This document shows positions 23,900 to 34,040 of a DNA stretch of 64,000 nt, piece by piece. The notes beneath the pieces are model-generated. The model did no database searches. It was not told the origin of the DNA and was given only the letters and a program-made list of their open reading frames with translations. Source of the DNA: Oscillospiraceae bacterium (GTDB lineage: Bacteria > Bacillota > Clostridia > Oscillospirales > Ruminococcaceae); the NCBI GenBank assembly GCA_009777725.1, contig WRLG01000010.1:1-64000 (forward strand), read 5' to 3'. A program made the position numbers and the translations under genes. Numbering within the stretch: position 1 is the stretch's first letter; each line of letters opens with the position of its first letter.

Positions 23900-25288
23900 T
23901 CAATATGTACCTATGGTAATTGTTCCGTCCTCGCTGAGGAAAACCTTACATCTGCGGTTTTCATGCTCAATTTTTTCCGCCTCATCGTTTATGATGATTT
24001 TAACGCCCGGATAGAGCACCCCTCTGCAACCGACCGAAAGAAACTGCCTTTTTTTGAGCGCGTCATCTATTTCGGCAACCCGCTTTTTAAGTTTTGAGGC
24101 TTCAACGCCCAGTAAAACCTTATGCCTTACGTTATCGCCCAGCGTTTTTTCCTTTTCCTCCGAAAGGCTCTCGGTTTTGCTTTTTTCCCTCAGATAATTA
24201 ATCACAAGGTTTACATCGTTTACTTTGCGCTCTATATCCGCAATGGTTGCGATTATGTCATTTTTTTCCTTTGTGAGAAGCGCGTTTCCTCCGATGGCAA
24301 GCTCTGTTTTGGTATATTTCTTCGTTCCCACATCGCAAACGTCCACGCTGTTTAAGCAAACATATTTGCCGCCTTTCAGCCCGCCGTTATTACCCTTGGT
24401 CGAAAGAGCCCCACCGCAGTAAACATCGCATATTACGAAATTCACCGACGATAAATCGCCCTCGCAATGGATTTTTGAATATTCGCAGAAGTTTATGGAT
24501 ATATTGCCCTCTGCTTTAAGCTGTGAATTAATACAGCCCTTTTTAATCAGTATACTGCCTCCCGCTTCAAGAATCGCACCGTTTACGTTACCGTTAACCA
24601 CGATATTGGATTTTGATATAATTTTAAATCCGGCAGTAACCTCTCCCTTCACCTCGACATCGCCCGAAAAATCAATATTACCGACCGCGGCATCCACATC
24701 TCCGTTTACTCTGACGATATTGTCAACGACAAAAGTGCCGTTCCGATAGTTAATGTTCCCCTCGGTTTTTGAAAGAATCTGCAAGCCGTCCTCGGAAAGG
24801 GCGGTGTTTGCGCCGATGGTATATTTCGCGGGCTTGCCGGGGATACAGCGCAGTGTATTCCCCCGAACATCAAAGCCGTTTTCCCCCATTGTCGGGAGGG
24901 TAATATCGGCAATCACATCGCCGGGCTTTATATTTCTTATCAGCCCCAAGTCTTTATAATCCACAAACCCTCTATCGTCCTCAACGGGGGTAAGGCTTAC
25001 CTCTTTATCGTAATGATAAGTAATCGTGCCGTCCGTTCCGTTATTAGCGGGAGTGCCCTCGGCAAAGCAACGCTTGGCATCGTAAAGCCCCTCCGAAAGC
25101 ATTTCCTTTAAGAGCTCGTGATGAATGCCTTGCGTAATCCTCAGCGCGGCGATTTCCTTTAGCAACTCCTCGTATGTGGGAGCTTTTCCTCCGTGCTTAG
25201 GCTCTGAAATCATAATGTGGGCTTTAAGTTGATTTTGCTCAACCATAATCTGAACCGTGGAATCTGTCGGAATGTTATGTGCAGCCAT
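23900..25288 (-). CDS. fapA: FapA (DUF342) polymer-forming protein
   Basis: 462 residues from ATG 25288 (AAAGGAAGG eight bases upstream). N-terminal domain, then a right-handed beta-helix rich in short hydrophobic turns (VNGDVDAAVGNIDFSGDV, VVNGNVNGAILEAGGSI), then a coiled coil around residues 340-400 and a small C-terminal domain. The family was named flagellar assembly protein A, but members often occur without flagella, as here, next to chemosensory genes. A scaffold role for the signalling complex is my inference. Confidence 0.85.
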   Translation of the reverse strand: MAAHNIPTDSTVQIMVEQNQLKAHIMISEPKHGGKAPTYEELLKEIAALRITQGIHHELLKEMLSEGLYDAKRCFAEGTPANNGTDGTITYHYDKEVSLTPVEDDRGFVDYKDLGLIRNIKPGDVIADITLPTMGENGFDVRGNTLRCIPGKPAKYTIGANTALSEDGLQILSKTEGNINYRNGTFVVDNIVRVNGDVDAAVGNIDFSGDVEVKGEVTAGFKIISKSNIVVNGNVNGAILEAGGSILIKKGCINSQLKAEGNISINFCEYSKIHCEGDLSSVNFVICDVYCGGALSTKGNNGGLKGGKYVCLNSVDVCDVGTKKYTKTELAIGGNALLTKEKNDIIATIADIERKVNDVNLVINYLREKSKTESLSEEKEKTLGDNVRHKVLLGVEASKLKKRVAEIDDALKKRQFLSVGCRGVLYPGVKIIINDEAEKIEHENRRCKVFLSEDGTITIGTY

Positions 25289-25327
25289 AAGAGCAGCCTT
25301 CCTTTCTTGCTTGATTGTCAATTGCCG

Positions 25328-26212
25328 TTAAAAGCTTATGATGAAATTAATCGTGCCGAATGTAAAGCATACGGGCACTATGTATATATTTTCCATATAT
25401 TCAAGGTCGTATTCTTCATACGCCGTCTGCGGTTCAAGCTCTAATTCATCGCCCTCTTCATTGGAGAAATTCACGGCGTATAAACCATTGTGCAGGTTTA
25501 AAAACTCGCTCAAACAGGCAAGGGCGTATTCATCGGGTGCTTTAATGGTCTCCTTTGAAAAACGTGAGGCAAAGCCAACGAGTGCATCGCCCTCCGCGTC
25601 AATCACCGAAACGGCGGAAAATTTCCCGTTGATTTTTTGAGCCACGCACCGCGTACAAACCATGCCGCGCAGGTATTTTATTTCCAAGGGAGCGAAATCG
25701 TCCCCTACAAAACGAATGAGGTTTTTGAAGAGCAGCGTAAGATACGAGGTTATGTATTTTGAAGCCTCGGAGGATTCTATGATTTCGCAGAATTTCCCGA
25801 TAAGAAGCTTAATCACGCCATCCTTAACATTATGGAAATCCGCATCGGGAATACTGTTTTGGTTTTTATAGCTCGAAAGCGCAGCCTCAAATTGCTCCGC
25901 GCTCATATGACCGCCTTCCACAAGTGCCTGCCCTAACAGCAGATGACCGGGCGGCGGAGCATGTAAAAGAGCTCCGACCTGCTCCTGCGTAAGAAATCCC
26001 TTTTCAACCATAACATCGCCTATAAATTTACCGCTTTTCTCAGCTTCCGCGCGCGCCGCTTCCGCTTGAGCGGCATCCACCAAGGCATCGTTAACAGCCA
26101 AAGCCTCAAAGGACACGGTTACCTCCGCCTGCTTGTCTAAAGCGTCCATCAAAGCCGCCGCAGAAACTAACCCTTGGTTTAACAGGTAATTGCCGAAAAA
26201 CTGCATATACAT
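25328..26212 (-). CDS. CheX-like protein with MshEN-like N-terminal repeats
   Basis: 294 residues from ATG 26212. Residues 1-120 contain three copies of a short helical repeat (FGNYLLNQGLVSAAALMDAL, FIGDVMVEKGFLTQEQVGAL, LLGQALVEGGHMSAEQFEAA) resembling the GspE/MshE N-terminal domain, some versions of which bind cyclic di-GMP. Residues ~150-290 resemble CheX/CheC-type phosphatase domains (DEYALACLSEFLNLHNGLYA). Sitting between a CheY-like gene and c-di-GMP phosphodiesterase, it could dephosphorylate the CheY and read c-di-GMP. Both parts are judged by eye. Confidence 0.6.
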   Translation of the reverse strand: MYMQFFGNYLLNQGLVSAAALMDALDKQAEVTVSFEALAVNDALVDAAQAEAARAEAEKSGKFIGDVMVEKGFLTQEQVGALLHAPPPGHLLLGQALVEGGHMSAEQFEAALSSYKNQNSIPDADFHNVKDGVIKLLIGKFCEIIESSEASKYITSYLTLLFKNLIRFVGDDFAPLEIKYLRGMVCTRCVAQKINGKFSAVSVIDAEGDALVGFASRFSKETIKAPDEYALACLSEFLNLHNGLYAVNFSNEEGDELELEPQTAYEEYDLEYMENIYIVPVCFTFGTINFIISF

Positions 26213-26270
26213 AAAATCCAACCCTTTCCTAAAGGAGATACGCTAAAATAAATTTTTGCCCCGTGGAGGT

Positions 26271-26648
26271 TCATGCTTTTTTTATAGCTTTTTCAAGCAT
26301 TTTGAGAAGCACATCCTCTTCAATGGGCTTTTGGACAAAATCAAACGCCCCTGCGGTAATCGCTTCCTTTAAATTACCCTTCGTGCCGGCTGACGACACA
26401 ATGACGACCTTAGCCGCCGGGTCAATTGATTTTATATCCTTTAAAGCGTCAACTCCGGTTTTACCCGGCATGACAATATCCATAAAAACGACATCGGGGT
26501 TGGTTTCGGCATATTTGCTTACGGCTTTATCACCGTCTCCGGCTTCAAAAACTTTTAAAACGCCGAGCTTTTCAAGGCTTTCCTTCATTTGCTTCCTTAT
26601 AAGCATGGAGTCGTCACATATGAGCACCTTAAGCTCTTTTACAGCCAT
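26271..26648 (-). CDS. CheY-like single-domain response regulator
   Basis: 125 residues from ATG 26648 (AAAGGTGATG upstream). Receiver signatures: VLICDDSMLIRKQM, acceptor Asp in VVFMDIVMPGKTG, Ser in VIVSSAG and Lys in FVQKPI. No output domain. First gene of the operon running to the hybrid kinase, with a clear promoter at 26700-26728. Its phosphate could come from the hybrid kinase or the divergent HPt protein. Confidence 0.92.
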   Translation of the reverse strand: MAVKELKVLICDDSMLIRKQMKESLEKLGVLKVFEAGDGDKAVSKYAETNPDVVFMDIVMPGKTGVDALKDIKSIDPAAKVVIVSSAGTKGNLKEAITAGAFDFVQKPIEEDVLLKMLEKAIKKA

Positions 26649-26699
26649 AAAACACATCACCTTTCAAACTTGATAAAAAAACATAGCCGCTTAATATTA

Positions 26700-26728
26700 A
26701 TTATAACTTATATTACTTCATTTTGCAA
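26700..26728 (-). promoter_or_regulatory. Promoter of the signalling operon
   Basis: Minus strand TTGCAA (26728-26723), 17-base spacer, TATAAT (26705-26700), 52 bases before the CheY-like ATG. Confidence 0.7.
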
Positions 26729-26821
26729 GGAGCTATAGATACATTTTTAAGGAATTTTTTTGTATAACATGAACAACAACCGTCTTAATAATAACAAAAT
26801 ATTTACATATTTATAATCCTC

Positions 26822-26851
26822 TTGACAAAAATATGAATAATATGTTATACT
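26822..26851 (+). promoter_or_regulatory. Promoter of the HPt gene
   Basis: TTGACA (26822-26827) followed after 17-18 bases by TTATAC/TATACT (26845-26851), 29 bases before ATG 26880. Confidence 0.7.
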
Positions 26852-26879
26852 AAGCATGAAGAAAGGACTCGTGATAATT

Positions 26880-27242
26880 ATGAAGAAAAAAGAAAACCCG
26901 CTGTTCGGGGCTCTGCGCCCGCTGGACGTTGATATTGACGGTACGCTGTCGCGCTTCGTTGAAAACGAGGAGCTTTATGAAAAATTTTTGAGGCGTTACC
27001 CCGATGACGGGCTTTTGCCGCCGATTATGGAAGCCTTTGAAAATAAGGACGAGGAAGCCCTGCTTAAAACCCTGCATAAAATGAAAGGGACATCAATGAA
27101 TCTGGGGATTAACCGCATATCCGAGCAATGCAAGGATATTGCCACCGTTATACGCGGAAAAGAAAAAATCGACTTAACCCCGTTTATCGAAAAGCTTAAA
27201 GGTGACTTTAACGAGGTGTGCGAAACCATCATCAATACATAG
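26880..27242 (+). CDS. Stand-alone HPt phosphotransfer protein
   Basis: 120 residues from ATG 26880, AGAAAGGA upstream. The helical-bundle motif LHKMKGTSMNLGINRISEQC carries the phospho-acceptor His (HKMKG). It diverges from the signalling operon and has its own promoter, so it likely shuttles phosphate between the hybrid kinase receiver and the CheY-like or HD-GYP regulators. The following Lrp-type gene starts 11 bases after its stop and may be co-transcribed. Confidence 0.88.
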   Translation: MKKKENPLFGALRPLDVDIDGTLSRFVENEELYEKFLRRYPDDGLLPPIMEAFENKDEEALLKTLHKMKGTSMNLGINRISEQCKDIATVIRGKEKIDLTPFIEKLKGDFNEVCETIINT

Positions 27243-27253
27243 GAGGCGCGCTT

Positions 27254-27733
27254 ATGGATACGTTACTGGGTTTATTAACGCAAAACGCCCGTCTTAGCGA
27301 CAAGGAGCTTGCCGTTATGGCGGGTATGACGGAGCTTGAAGTCGGTAAGAAAATCAAGGAATATGAGAAAAACGGCGTTATTGCGGGGTATTCCGCTATC
27401 ATTAACTGCGATTTGGCGGATAAGGATATGGTTACGGCTCTTATAGAGGTAAAGGTAACCCCCAAAGCGGACCGCGGCTTTGATGATATTGCCGAAACGA
27501 TTACAGCGTATGAAGAGGTTGAGGGCGTTACCCTTATATCGGGGGCTTACGACCTTGCCGTAACGGTCTGCGGCAAAAGCTATAAGGAAATCGCGCTTTT
27601 CGTGGCGCAAAGGCTTTCCACAATTGAGGGGGTTTTATCGACCGCAACCCATTTTTACCTGAAAAGGTATAAGGAAAAGGGGCTTTTCATAGCCGGCGAA
27701 AGGGTTGATGAAAGAAGCTTTATAGCTCCTTAG
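27254..27733 (+). CDS. Lrp/AsnC family transcriptional regulator
   Basis: 159 residues with AGGAGGCG upstream. N-terminal winged helix (LLGLLTQNARLSDKELAVMAGMTELEVGKKIKEYE) and a C-terminal ligand-binding alpha-beta sandwich (VTALIEVKVTP, TLISGAYDLAVTV). These regulators sense amino acids. The gene is 13 bases upstream of an aminotransferase, a very common pairing in Firmicutes, so it probably responds to the amino acid handled by that enzyme. Confidence 0.88.
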   Translation: MDTLLGLLTQNARLSDKELAVMAGMTELEVGKKIKEYEKNGVIAGYSAIINCDLADKDMVTALIEVKVTPKADRGFDDIAETITAYEEVEGVTLISGAYDLAVTVCGKSYKEIALFVAQRLSTIEGVLSTATHFYLKRYKEKGLFIAGERVDERSFIAP

Positions 27734-27746
27734 AAGAGGTGTTTAC

Positions 27747-28916
27747 ATGATTGATTACGATAAATTAATCTCGGAAAAATGCAAGGGGCTGAAGCCCTCC
27801 GGCATAAGGAAATTTTTTGAAATCGCCACCTCGGTCGAGGGGGTTATTTCCTTGGGCGTGGGCGAGCCGGATTTTCAAACGCCGTGGGCAATCCGCCGGA
27901 CGGCTATAACCGCTCTCGAAAGGGGAAAAACCGTTTACACCGCAAATTCGGGGCTTTTGGAGCTGAGGACTGCCATAACCTCTTGGCTGAAAAGGAAAAT
28001 TAATGTTGAATATAACGCCGCAGACGAGGTCATCGTTACCGTAGGCGGCTCGGAAGCGATTGATTTAACCATACGCGCACTGGTCAACCCCGGCGATGAG
28101 GTTTTGATTCCCGAGCCCTGCTTTGTCTGCTATAATCCTATCGTAGCACTTACGGGCGGCGTTCCCGTTACGATTGAGACCCGTGAGGAAAATCATTTTC
28201 GGCTGACCGCGGAGGAATTAAGGGAAAAAATCACCGACCGAACCAAGCTTTTAATCCTGCCGTTTCCGAATAACCCTACGGGTGCTGTCATGGAAAGGCG
28301 CGACCTTGAAGCTGTGGCGGAGCTTTTGAGGGGCACTGACATCATGGTGCTGTCGGACGAAATATACTCCGAATTGACCTATACCGGCAGCCGTCATGTT
28401 TCAATCGCCGAAATCGACGGCATGAGAGAGCGGACGATTGTGGTAAACGGCTTCTCTAAAGCTTTTGCCATGACGGGCTGGCGGATGGGCTTCTCTGCCG
28501 CTCCCGCCCCCGTAACGGCGCAGATGCTGAAAATACACCAATACGCCGTCATGTGTTCGCCTACCGTATCGCAATATGCGGCGGTAGAGGCGTTAAAATG
28601 CGATGCCGAGGTAGCGGACATGGTGAGGGAATATAATATCCGCAGGCGTTGGGTCACGAACGCCTTTAACGAGATGGGTTTAACCTGCTTTGAGCCTATG
28701 GGGGCATTCTATGTTTTCCCCTGCATAAAGTCAACCGGGCTTTCAAGCGTTGATTTTTGCGAACAGCTTTTGTATAAGTATAAAATCGCCGTTGTACCGG
28801 GCGATGCGTTCGGCGATTGCGGCGAGGGCTACATACGGGTATCCTACGCCTATTCCCTAAAACATCTTAAAGAAGCCCTAGCAAGAATAAAGGAGTTTAT
28901 TGATGGACTTAAATAA
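27747..28916 (+). CDS. PLP-dependent aminotransferase, class I/II
   Basis: 389 residues. Fold-type I aminotransferase: LGVGEPDFQTPWAI, NPTGAV, VLSDEIYSELTY and NGFSKAFAMTGWRMGF with the PLP-binding Lys in SKAFA, plus the substrate-binding Arg in YIRVSY. Specificity cannot be read; relatives act on aromatic, aspartate or branched-chain amino acids (PatA/AspB-like). Directly downstream of its likely Lrp-type regulator and overlapping ispE by 14 bases, so one operon. Confidence 0.9.
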   Translation: MIDYDKLISEKCKGLKPSGIRKFFEIATSVEGVISLGVGEPDFQTPWAIRRTAITALERGKTVYTANSGLLELRTAITSWLKRKINVEYNAADEVIVTVGGSEAIDLTIRALVNPGDEVLIPEPCFVCYNPIVALTGGVPVTIETREENHFRLTAEELREKITDRTKLLILPFPNNPTGAVMERRDLEAVAELLRGTDIMVLSDEIYSELTYTGSRHVSIAEIDGMRERTIVVNGFSKAFAMTGWRMGFSAAPAPVTAQMLKIHQYAVMCSPTVSQYAAVEALKCDAEVADMVREYNIRRRWVTNAFNEMGLTCFEPMGAFYVFPCIKSTGLSSVDFCEQLLYKYKIAVVPGDAFGDCGEGYIRVSYAYSLKHLKEALARIKEFIDGLK

Positions 28917-29868
28917 AGCACCTTGCGAGCTTGGTGAGCTAAACGAGCTTCGGCTTCTTGCACGGGCTAAAATCAATTTGTATCTGGACGTGACGGGGAA
29001 GCGACCCGATGGCTACCATACCATAAAAAGCGTTATGCAGACAATAGCCCTGCACGATATTGTCACGCTCACGCAGAACAACAGCGGAGCAGTTACGCTA
29101 AGCTGCTCCGCTCAGTTGATTGCTTCAGACGAGAGCAACATAGCCCACAAAGCCGCAAGGGCTTTTTTTTCCGCGTTGCCGCCCGAGGCACATGTCGGCG
29201 CGGGTAGTCTTAGTAGGCTTGGGGCTCTCGGCGGACTGCATATCCATATCGAAAAAAAAATCCCCGCGCAAGCCGGATTGGGCGGCGGGAGCGCGGACGG
29301 GGCGGCAGTGCTGAACGGGCTTAACGCTATGCACAATGACATATTTTCATTGACGAAGCTTTGCGAAATCGGCGCAACGGTCGGCGCGGACGTTCCGTTT
29401 TGCATAACGGGCGGCACATGCCTCTGCGAGGGGAGCGGAGAAAAGCTCAGTATTTTGCCGCCGCTTGCTCATTGCTTCATCGTTGTTGCCAAGGGTAAAG
29501 ACGGCATTTCAACCAAGGAGGCTTACGAGGCAATTGACAGAATGGGGCAAGAGTGCCGCGCCCCCGCTTCGGCTGAGCTTTGCATGAACGCTTTTTCGGG
29601 GAATATTGATGAAGCGGCGGCGGCTTGCTTTAATATATTTGAAATGGTAACAGAACTGCCGGACGTATTTGAAATAAAAAACATAATGAAAAACGGCGGC
29701 GCGCTTCACGCTCAGATGAGCGGCAGCGGCTCTGCCGTTTTCGGTATTTTTACTGATGTTGACATTGCCGGGGCGTGTTGCGGTATGTTGAGGGGGAGGG
29801 GTTTTTGGGCGGAGGTGTCGGAGGTTGTTTGCGGGGCACACGGGGCAGATTGCCTATGGGGTGGGTTT

Positions 29869-29877
<9 letters not shown>
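28903..29877 (+). CDS. ispE: 4-diphosphocytidyl-2-C-methyl-D-erythritol kinase
   Basis: 324 residues from ATG 28903 with AGGAG eight bases upstream, inside the end of the aminotransferase gene. GHMP kinase of the non-mevalonate isoprenoid pathway: LLARAKINLYLDVTGKRPDG at the N-terminus, IPAQAGLGGGSADGAAVL phosphate loop and MSGSGSAVFGIF near the end. Slightly longer than usual because of an insert around residues 75-95. The stop overlaps the convergent surface-protein gene by nine bases. Confidence 0.93.
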
Positions 29878-31189
<1,312 letters not shown>

Positions 31190-31234
31190 TAAAATCAAGA
31201 CCTTTCTTGTTAATTTTTTGGGTTTTCTGTATTT

Positions 31235-31263
31235 ATTATAGCATGTTTGGGCGGGGGTGTCAA
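31235..31263 (-). promoter_or_regulatory. Promoter of the phase-variable surface protein gene
   Basis: Minus strand TTGACA (31263-31258), 17-base spacer, TATAAT (31240-31235). A full-consensus promoter argues that the locus is maintained although its frame is off here. Confidence 0.85.
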
Positions 31264-31271
31264 TGAACAAT

Positions 31272-31920
31272 TTACAATTTAAGAATTTTCTCAATTTCAG
31301 CTTCCGACATGCCGGATAGTTTCATTCTTTTGATAAGCTCTTGTCTCTCCTTCTGCCGCCCCGCCTGCAACCCCTCCTGCCGACCTTCCTGCAACCACTG
31401 CTGTCGTCCCTTTTCCACAGCATAATCCACAGCCCACTCATAATCCCGCCTTGCTTTCTCTTGGCGTTCATACATATCCCGCGCTTTTTCGTCCGCCGAT
31501 AATTCGCGGAGTTTGACTACAGCCTTACTAATTTGCGTATTCCTGTTTGCTACCATATTTAACTCCTCCTCGCTTCCTGCGGCGATAAATTTTGCCCAGT
31601 CGCATAATTCCGTGCCGTCAAAATTATCCGGCAGTTTATTTAATTCGAGAGTATGAATTTCGATGAGGTCAGATAGCTCGATGTTTGCATTCGGGTCGAA
31701 AAATGTGAATCTGTGATTAGTTTAGCGTCATAATAAATAATGCGCTCCTCCATGCTGGGGCGGACTTTGAGTTGGATTTCGATGTGGATAATTTTACCTG
31801 TTTTGGTTTTTACCTTTACATCGACAATGCCCAGTTTATCCCCGTGAAATTCGCGGAGCAAATGGGGGTCGAGGATTTCGATGACCTCGTATTCGCCCTC
31901 GTCCAGTTTTAGAGAGGAAA
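31272..31920 (-). pseudogene. Decayed Rpn family (PD-(D/E)XK) recombination-promoting nuclease
   Basis: Three consecutive pieces on the minus strand match the Rpn/transposase-nuclease family: EILDPHLLREFHGDKLG to IIYYDAKLITD (31920-31715), then in another frame FDPNANIELSDLIEIHT and DWAKFIAAGSEEELN (31700-31560), then a C-terminal tail with QEGRQEGLQAGRQKE (to 31272). The family's first ~40 residues are missing, and the frame break after KLITD lacks about 30 expected residues, so an internal deletion disabled it. Confidence 0.75.
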
Positions 31921-31923
31921 GTA

Positions 31924-32115
31924 TTATTCATAATCGAAATCCTGCTCTAAATCTTCTTCGTCAAGGTTATATTGAAAATCGGGGAACATTCTTTTTATGT
32001 AATTTTGTTTGCTGTGATAAATTTTATCAATCTCAATAAGATTAATTTCCTCTTTTACCTCATACATAATGAGATAATTTCCGCTTACAAGAACACGAAG
32101 CGGGAGGCGTGACAT
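31924..32115 (-). CDS. RelE/ParE-type toxin, N-terminally truncated
   Basis: 63 residues. SRLPLRVLVSGNYLIMYEV and IDKIYHSKQNY are the C-terminal half of a RelE/ParE-fold toxin (normally 90-100 residues), with an acidic tail added. The ATG shares a base with the antitoxin stop, the expected coupling, yet the first ~35-40 residues of the fold are gone; a deletion seems to have joined the start codon to the second half. Toxic activity is unlikely. Confidence 0.65.
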   Translation of the reverse strand: MSRLPLRVLVSGNYLIMYEVKEEINLIEIDKIYHSKQNYIKRMFPDFQYNLDEEDLEQDFDYE

Positions 32116-32342
32116 TAATCCTCAACCCCATAACCTAACTTCCTTTCAACGTCCTCTTGTGTAAGCCACCCTTGCTCATCGGCAATACGCCTTGCCTCCG
32201 CAATATCTTCAAGAAACCACTTTATAGCTTCCTCTCGCTCCGCTTGTTTACGCCTACTCTGCTCAGACAAAGTAAGAGCAATCGGCGAATCCGTATCAAT
32301 GTTCTTAATCCGAACGGTGTTATTATAATTTAAATTTTGCAT
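32115..32342 (-). CDS. Antitoxin of the truncated RelE/ParE pair
   Basis: 75 residues: MQNLNYNNTVRIKNIDTDSP, then a charged helix (SEQSRRKQAEREEAIKWFLE) and LTQEDVERKLGYG. The layout, N-terminal DNA-binding part and C-terminal toxin-wrapping helix, suits an antitoxin, and the coupled toxin supports it. I cannot name its subfamily. Confidence 0.6.
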   Translation of the reverse strand: MQNLNYNNTVRIKNIDTDSPIALTLSEQSRRKQAEREEAIKWFLEDIAEARRIADEQGWLTQEDVERKLGYGVED

Positions 32343-32513
32343 GATATTCCTCCCTTAAAATCAGAGCTATTACTTCCATTCATCGGTTCTCCTCAAACCT
32401 AAACCCTAAAGCCTCACTTAAATGTAGTATACCCTATCTTACCCAAAAAGTCAATGCTTAATTTTAAGGAAACGGAGATGTCCGCCCTGCATTAAAAGCA
32501 CCACATATAATAT

Positions 32514-32542
32514 TTGACATTTTGAGCGAATCATGATATAAT
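32514..32542 (+). promoter_or_regulatory. Promoter of cysS
   Basis: TTGACA (32514-32519), 17-base spacer, TATAAT (32537-32542), 24 bases before the ATG. There is no room for a T-box leader, which many Firmicutes cysS genes have. Confidence 0.85.
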
Positions 32543-32566
32543 AAAAATAAGGAAAGGAGTTCAGAC

Positions 32567-33970
32567 ATGAAAATATACAATACGATGACAAGAAAAAAAG
32601 AGGATTTTTCACCGCTTAAAGAGGGAAAAGCCGCGATTTACGCCTGCGGACCTACGGTTTATAACTATATCCATATAGGAAATGCCCGCCCCATCTGCGT
32701 TTTTGACGTTTTAAGGAGGTTTTTGGCGTATTCGGGCTATCAGGTAACCTATGTGCAGAATTTTACCGATGTGGACGATAAAATTATAAAGCGAGCTTTG
32801 GAGGAAAAGCTCCCCGCCCGCGAAATTTCCGAAAATTATATAAAAGAATATATCACCGATTCGGAGGGCTTGAATGTCAGAAAAGCCGACCTGCACCCCA
32901 AGGTTACGGATAATATCAATGCGGTTATTAATATTGTCAAAACGCTGATTGATAAAGGCTTCGCCTATGAAACGGGGGGGGATGTTTACTTCCGCGCCGG
33001 AAAATTTGAGGGCTACGGCAAGCTTTCCAATATGCCGCTTGAAGATTTGCGGGCAGGCGCGCGCATAGAGCCCAACTCCGGCAAGGAGGAAGCCGTTGAT
33101 TTCGCTTTGTGGAAATCCGCAAAGGAGGGCGAACCCTCTTGGGTCTCTCCCTGGGGCAAGGGCAGACCGGGCTGGCATATTGAATGTTCGGCTATGGCGG
33201 GGGAATATATAGGGGATACGATTGATATTCACTGCGGCGGTCAAGACTTGATTTTTCCGCATCATGAAAATGAAATTGCCCAGTCGGAAGCCGCAACGGG
33301 CAAGCCGCTCGCCAATTATTGGATGCACAACGGCTATATCAATGTTGATAACAAAAAAATGTCAAAATCCGAAGGTAATTTTTTTACGGTGCGGGATATT
33401 GCGGATAAATACGGCTACGAGCCAATCCGTTTTCTCATGCTTCAAGCTCATTACAGAAGCCCCATAAACTACAGCTTGGAGCTTATAGACTCCTGCAAGG
33501 CTTCCCTGGAGCGGCTTTATAACTGCCGCAACAGTCTTGACAGGGCGATTGAAAAAGCGGCGGCTATTGACAGCAATTCTCGCGTGCCTGAGCTAAACTT
33601 TGAAAGCAGAAAGGCTCAATTTATCGAAGCCTTAAACGACGACCTTAACACAGCCGATGCGATAGCCGCGTTATTTGAATTGACACGGGATTTAAACACC
33701 CTTATGCTCGACCCCGCCGCGACAAAAAATGAACTCTCAAAGGGTGCTGAAACTTTTGACGAGATGGCGGGCATTTTAGGCATACTATATAAGCGTTTTG
33801 AAGAAAAAGAAATCCCGCGCGAGGTGCTTGAACTGGCGGCACTCAGGGCGCAAGCCAGAAAGGACAAAAATTTCGCCCTTGCCGATGAAATACGCGGCAA
33901 AATCACGGCTTTAGGGTATATAATTGAGGAAACAAGGCAGGGGACTGTGGTTAAACCCATTAACGATTGA
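32567..33970 (+). CDS. cysS: Cysteinyl-tRNA synthetase
   Basis: 467 residues, class I synthetase charging tRNA-Cys. CGPTVYNYIHIGNARP has the zinc Cys and HIGH-type motif; GWHIECSAMA and HHENEIAQSEA complete the zinc/substrate site; KKMSKSEGNF is the KMSKS loop near residue 265. Full length. GGAAAGGAG precedes the start. Confidence 0.96.
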   Translation: MKIYNTMTRKKEDFSPLKEGKAAIYACGPTVYNYIHIGNARPICVFDVLRRFLAYSGYQVTYVQNFTDVDDKIIKRALEEKLPAREISENYIKEYITDSEGLNVRKADLHPKVTDNINAVINIVKTLIDKGFAYETGGDVYFRAGKFEGYGKLSNMPLEDLRAGARIEPNSGKEEAVDFALWKSAKEGEPSWVSPWGKGRPGWHIECSAMAGEYIGDTIDIHCGGQDLIFPHHENEIAQSEAATGKPLANYWMHNGYINVDNKKMSKSEGNFFTVRDIADKYGYEPIRFLMLQAHYRSPINYSLELIDSCKASLERLYNCRNSLDRAIEKAAAIDSNSRVPELNFESRKAQFIEALNDDLNTADAIAALFELTRDLNTLMLDPAATKNELSKGAETFDEMAGILGILYKRFEEKEIPREVLELAALRAQARKDKNFALADEIRGKITALGYIIEETRQGTVVKPIND

Positions 33971-33990
33971 TAATTGTAATAGAAATGTAA

Positions 33991-34019
33991 TTGAACTTTT
34001 TCTCCGCAACTGGTATAAT
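33991..34019 (+). promoter_or_regulatory. Promoter of the lipoprotein gene
   Basis: TTGAAC (33991-33996), 17-base spacer, TATAAT (34014-34019), with transcription expected near 34026. Confidence 0.8.
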
Positions 34020-34040
34020 GATAGAATCAACGAATACGAA

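Noticed and set aside
32343-32566. T-box leader for cysS
   Set aside because: The promoter lies only 24 bases before the start codon, leaving no space; no GGGTGGNACCGCG-like sequence.
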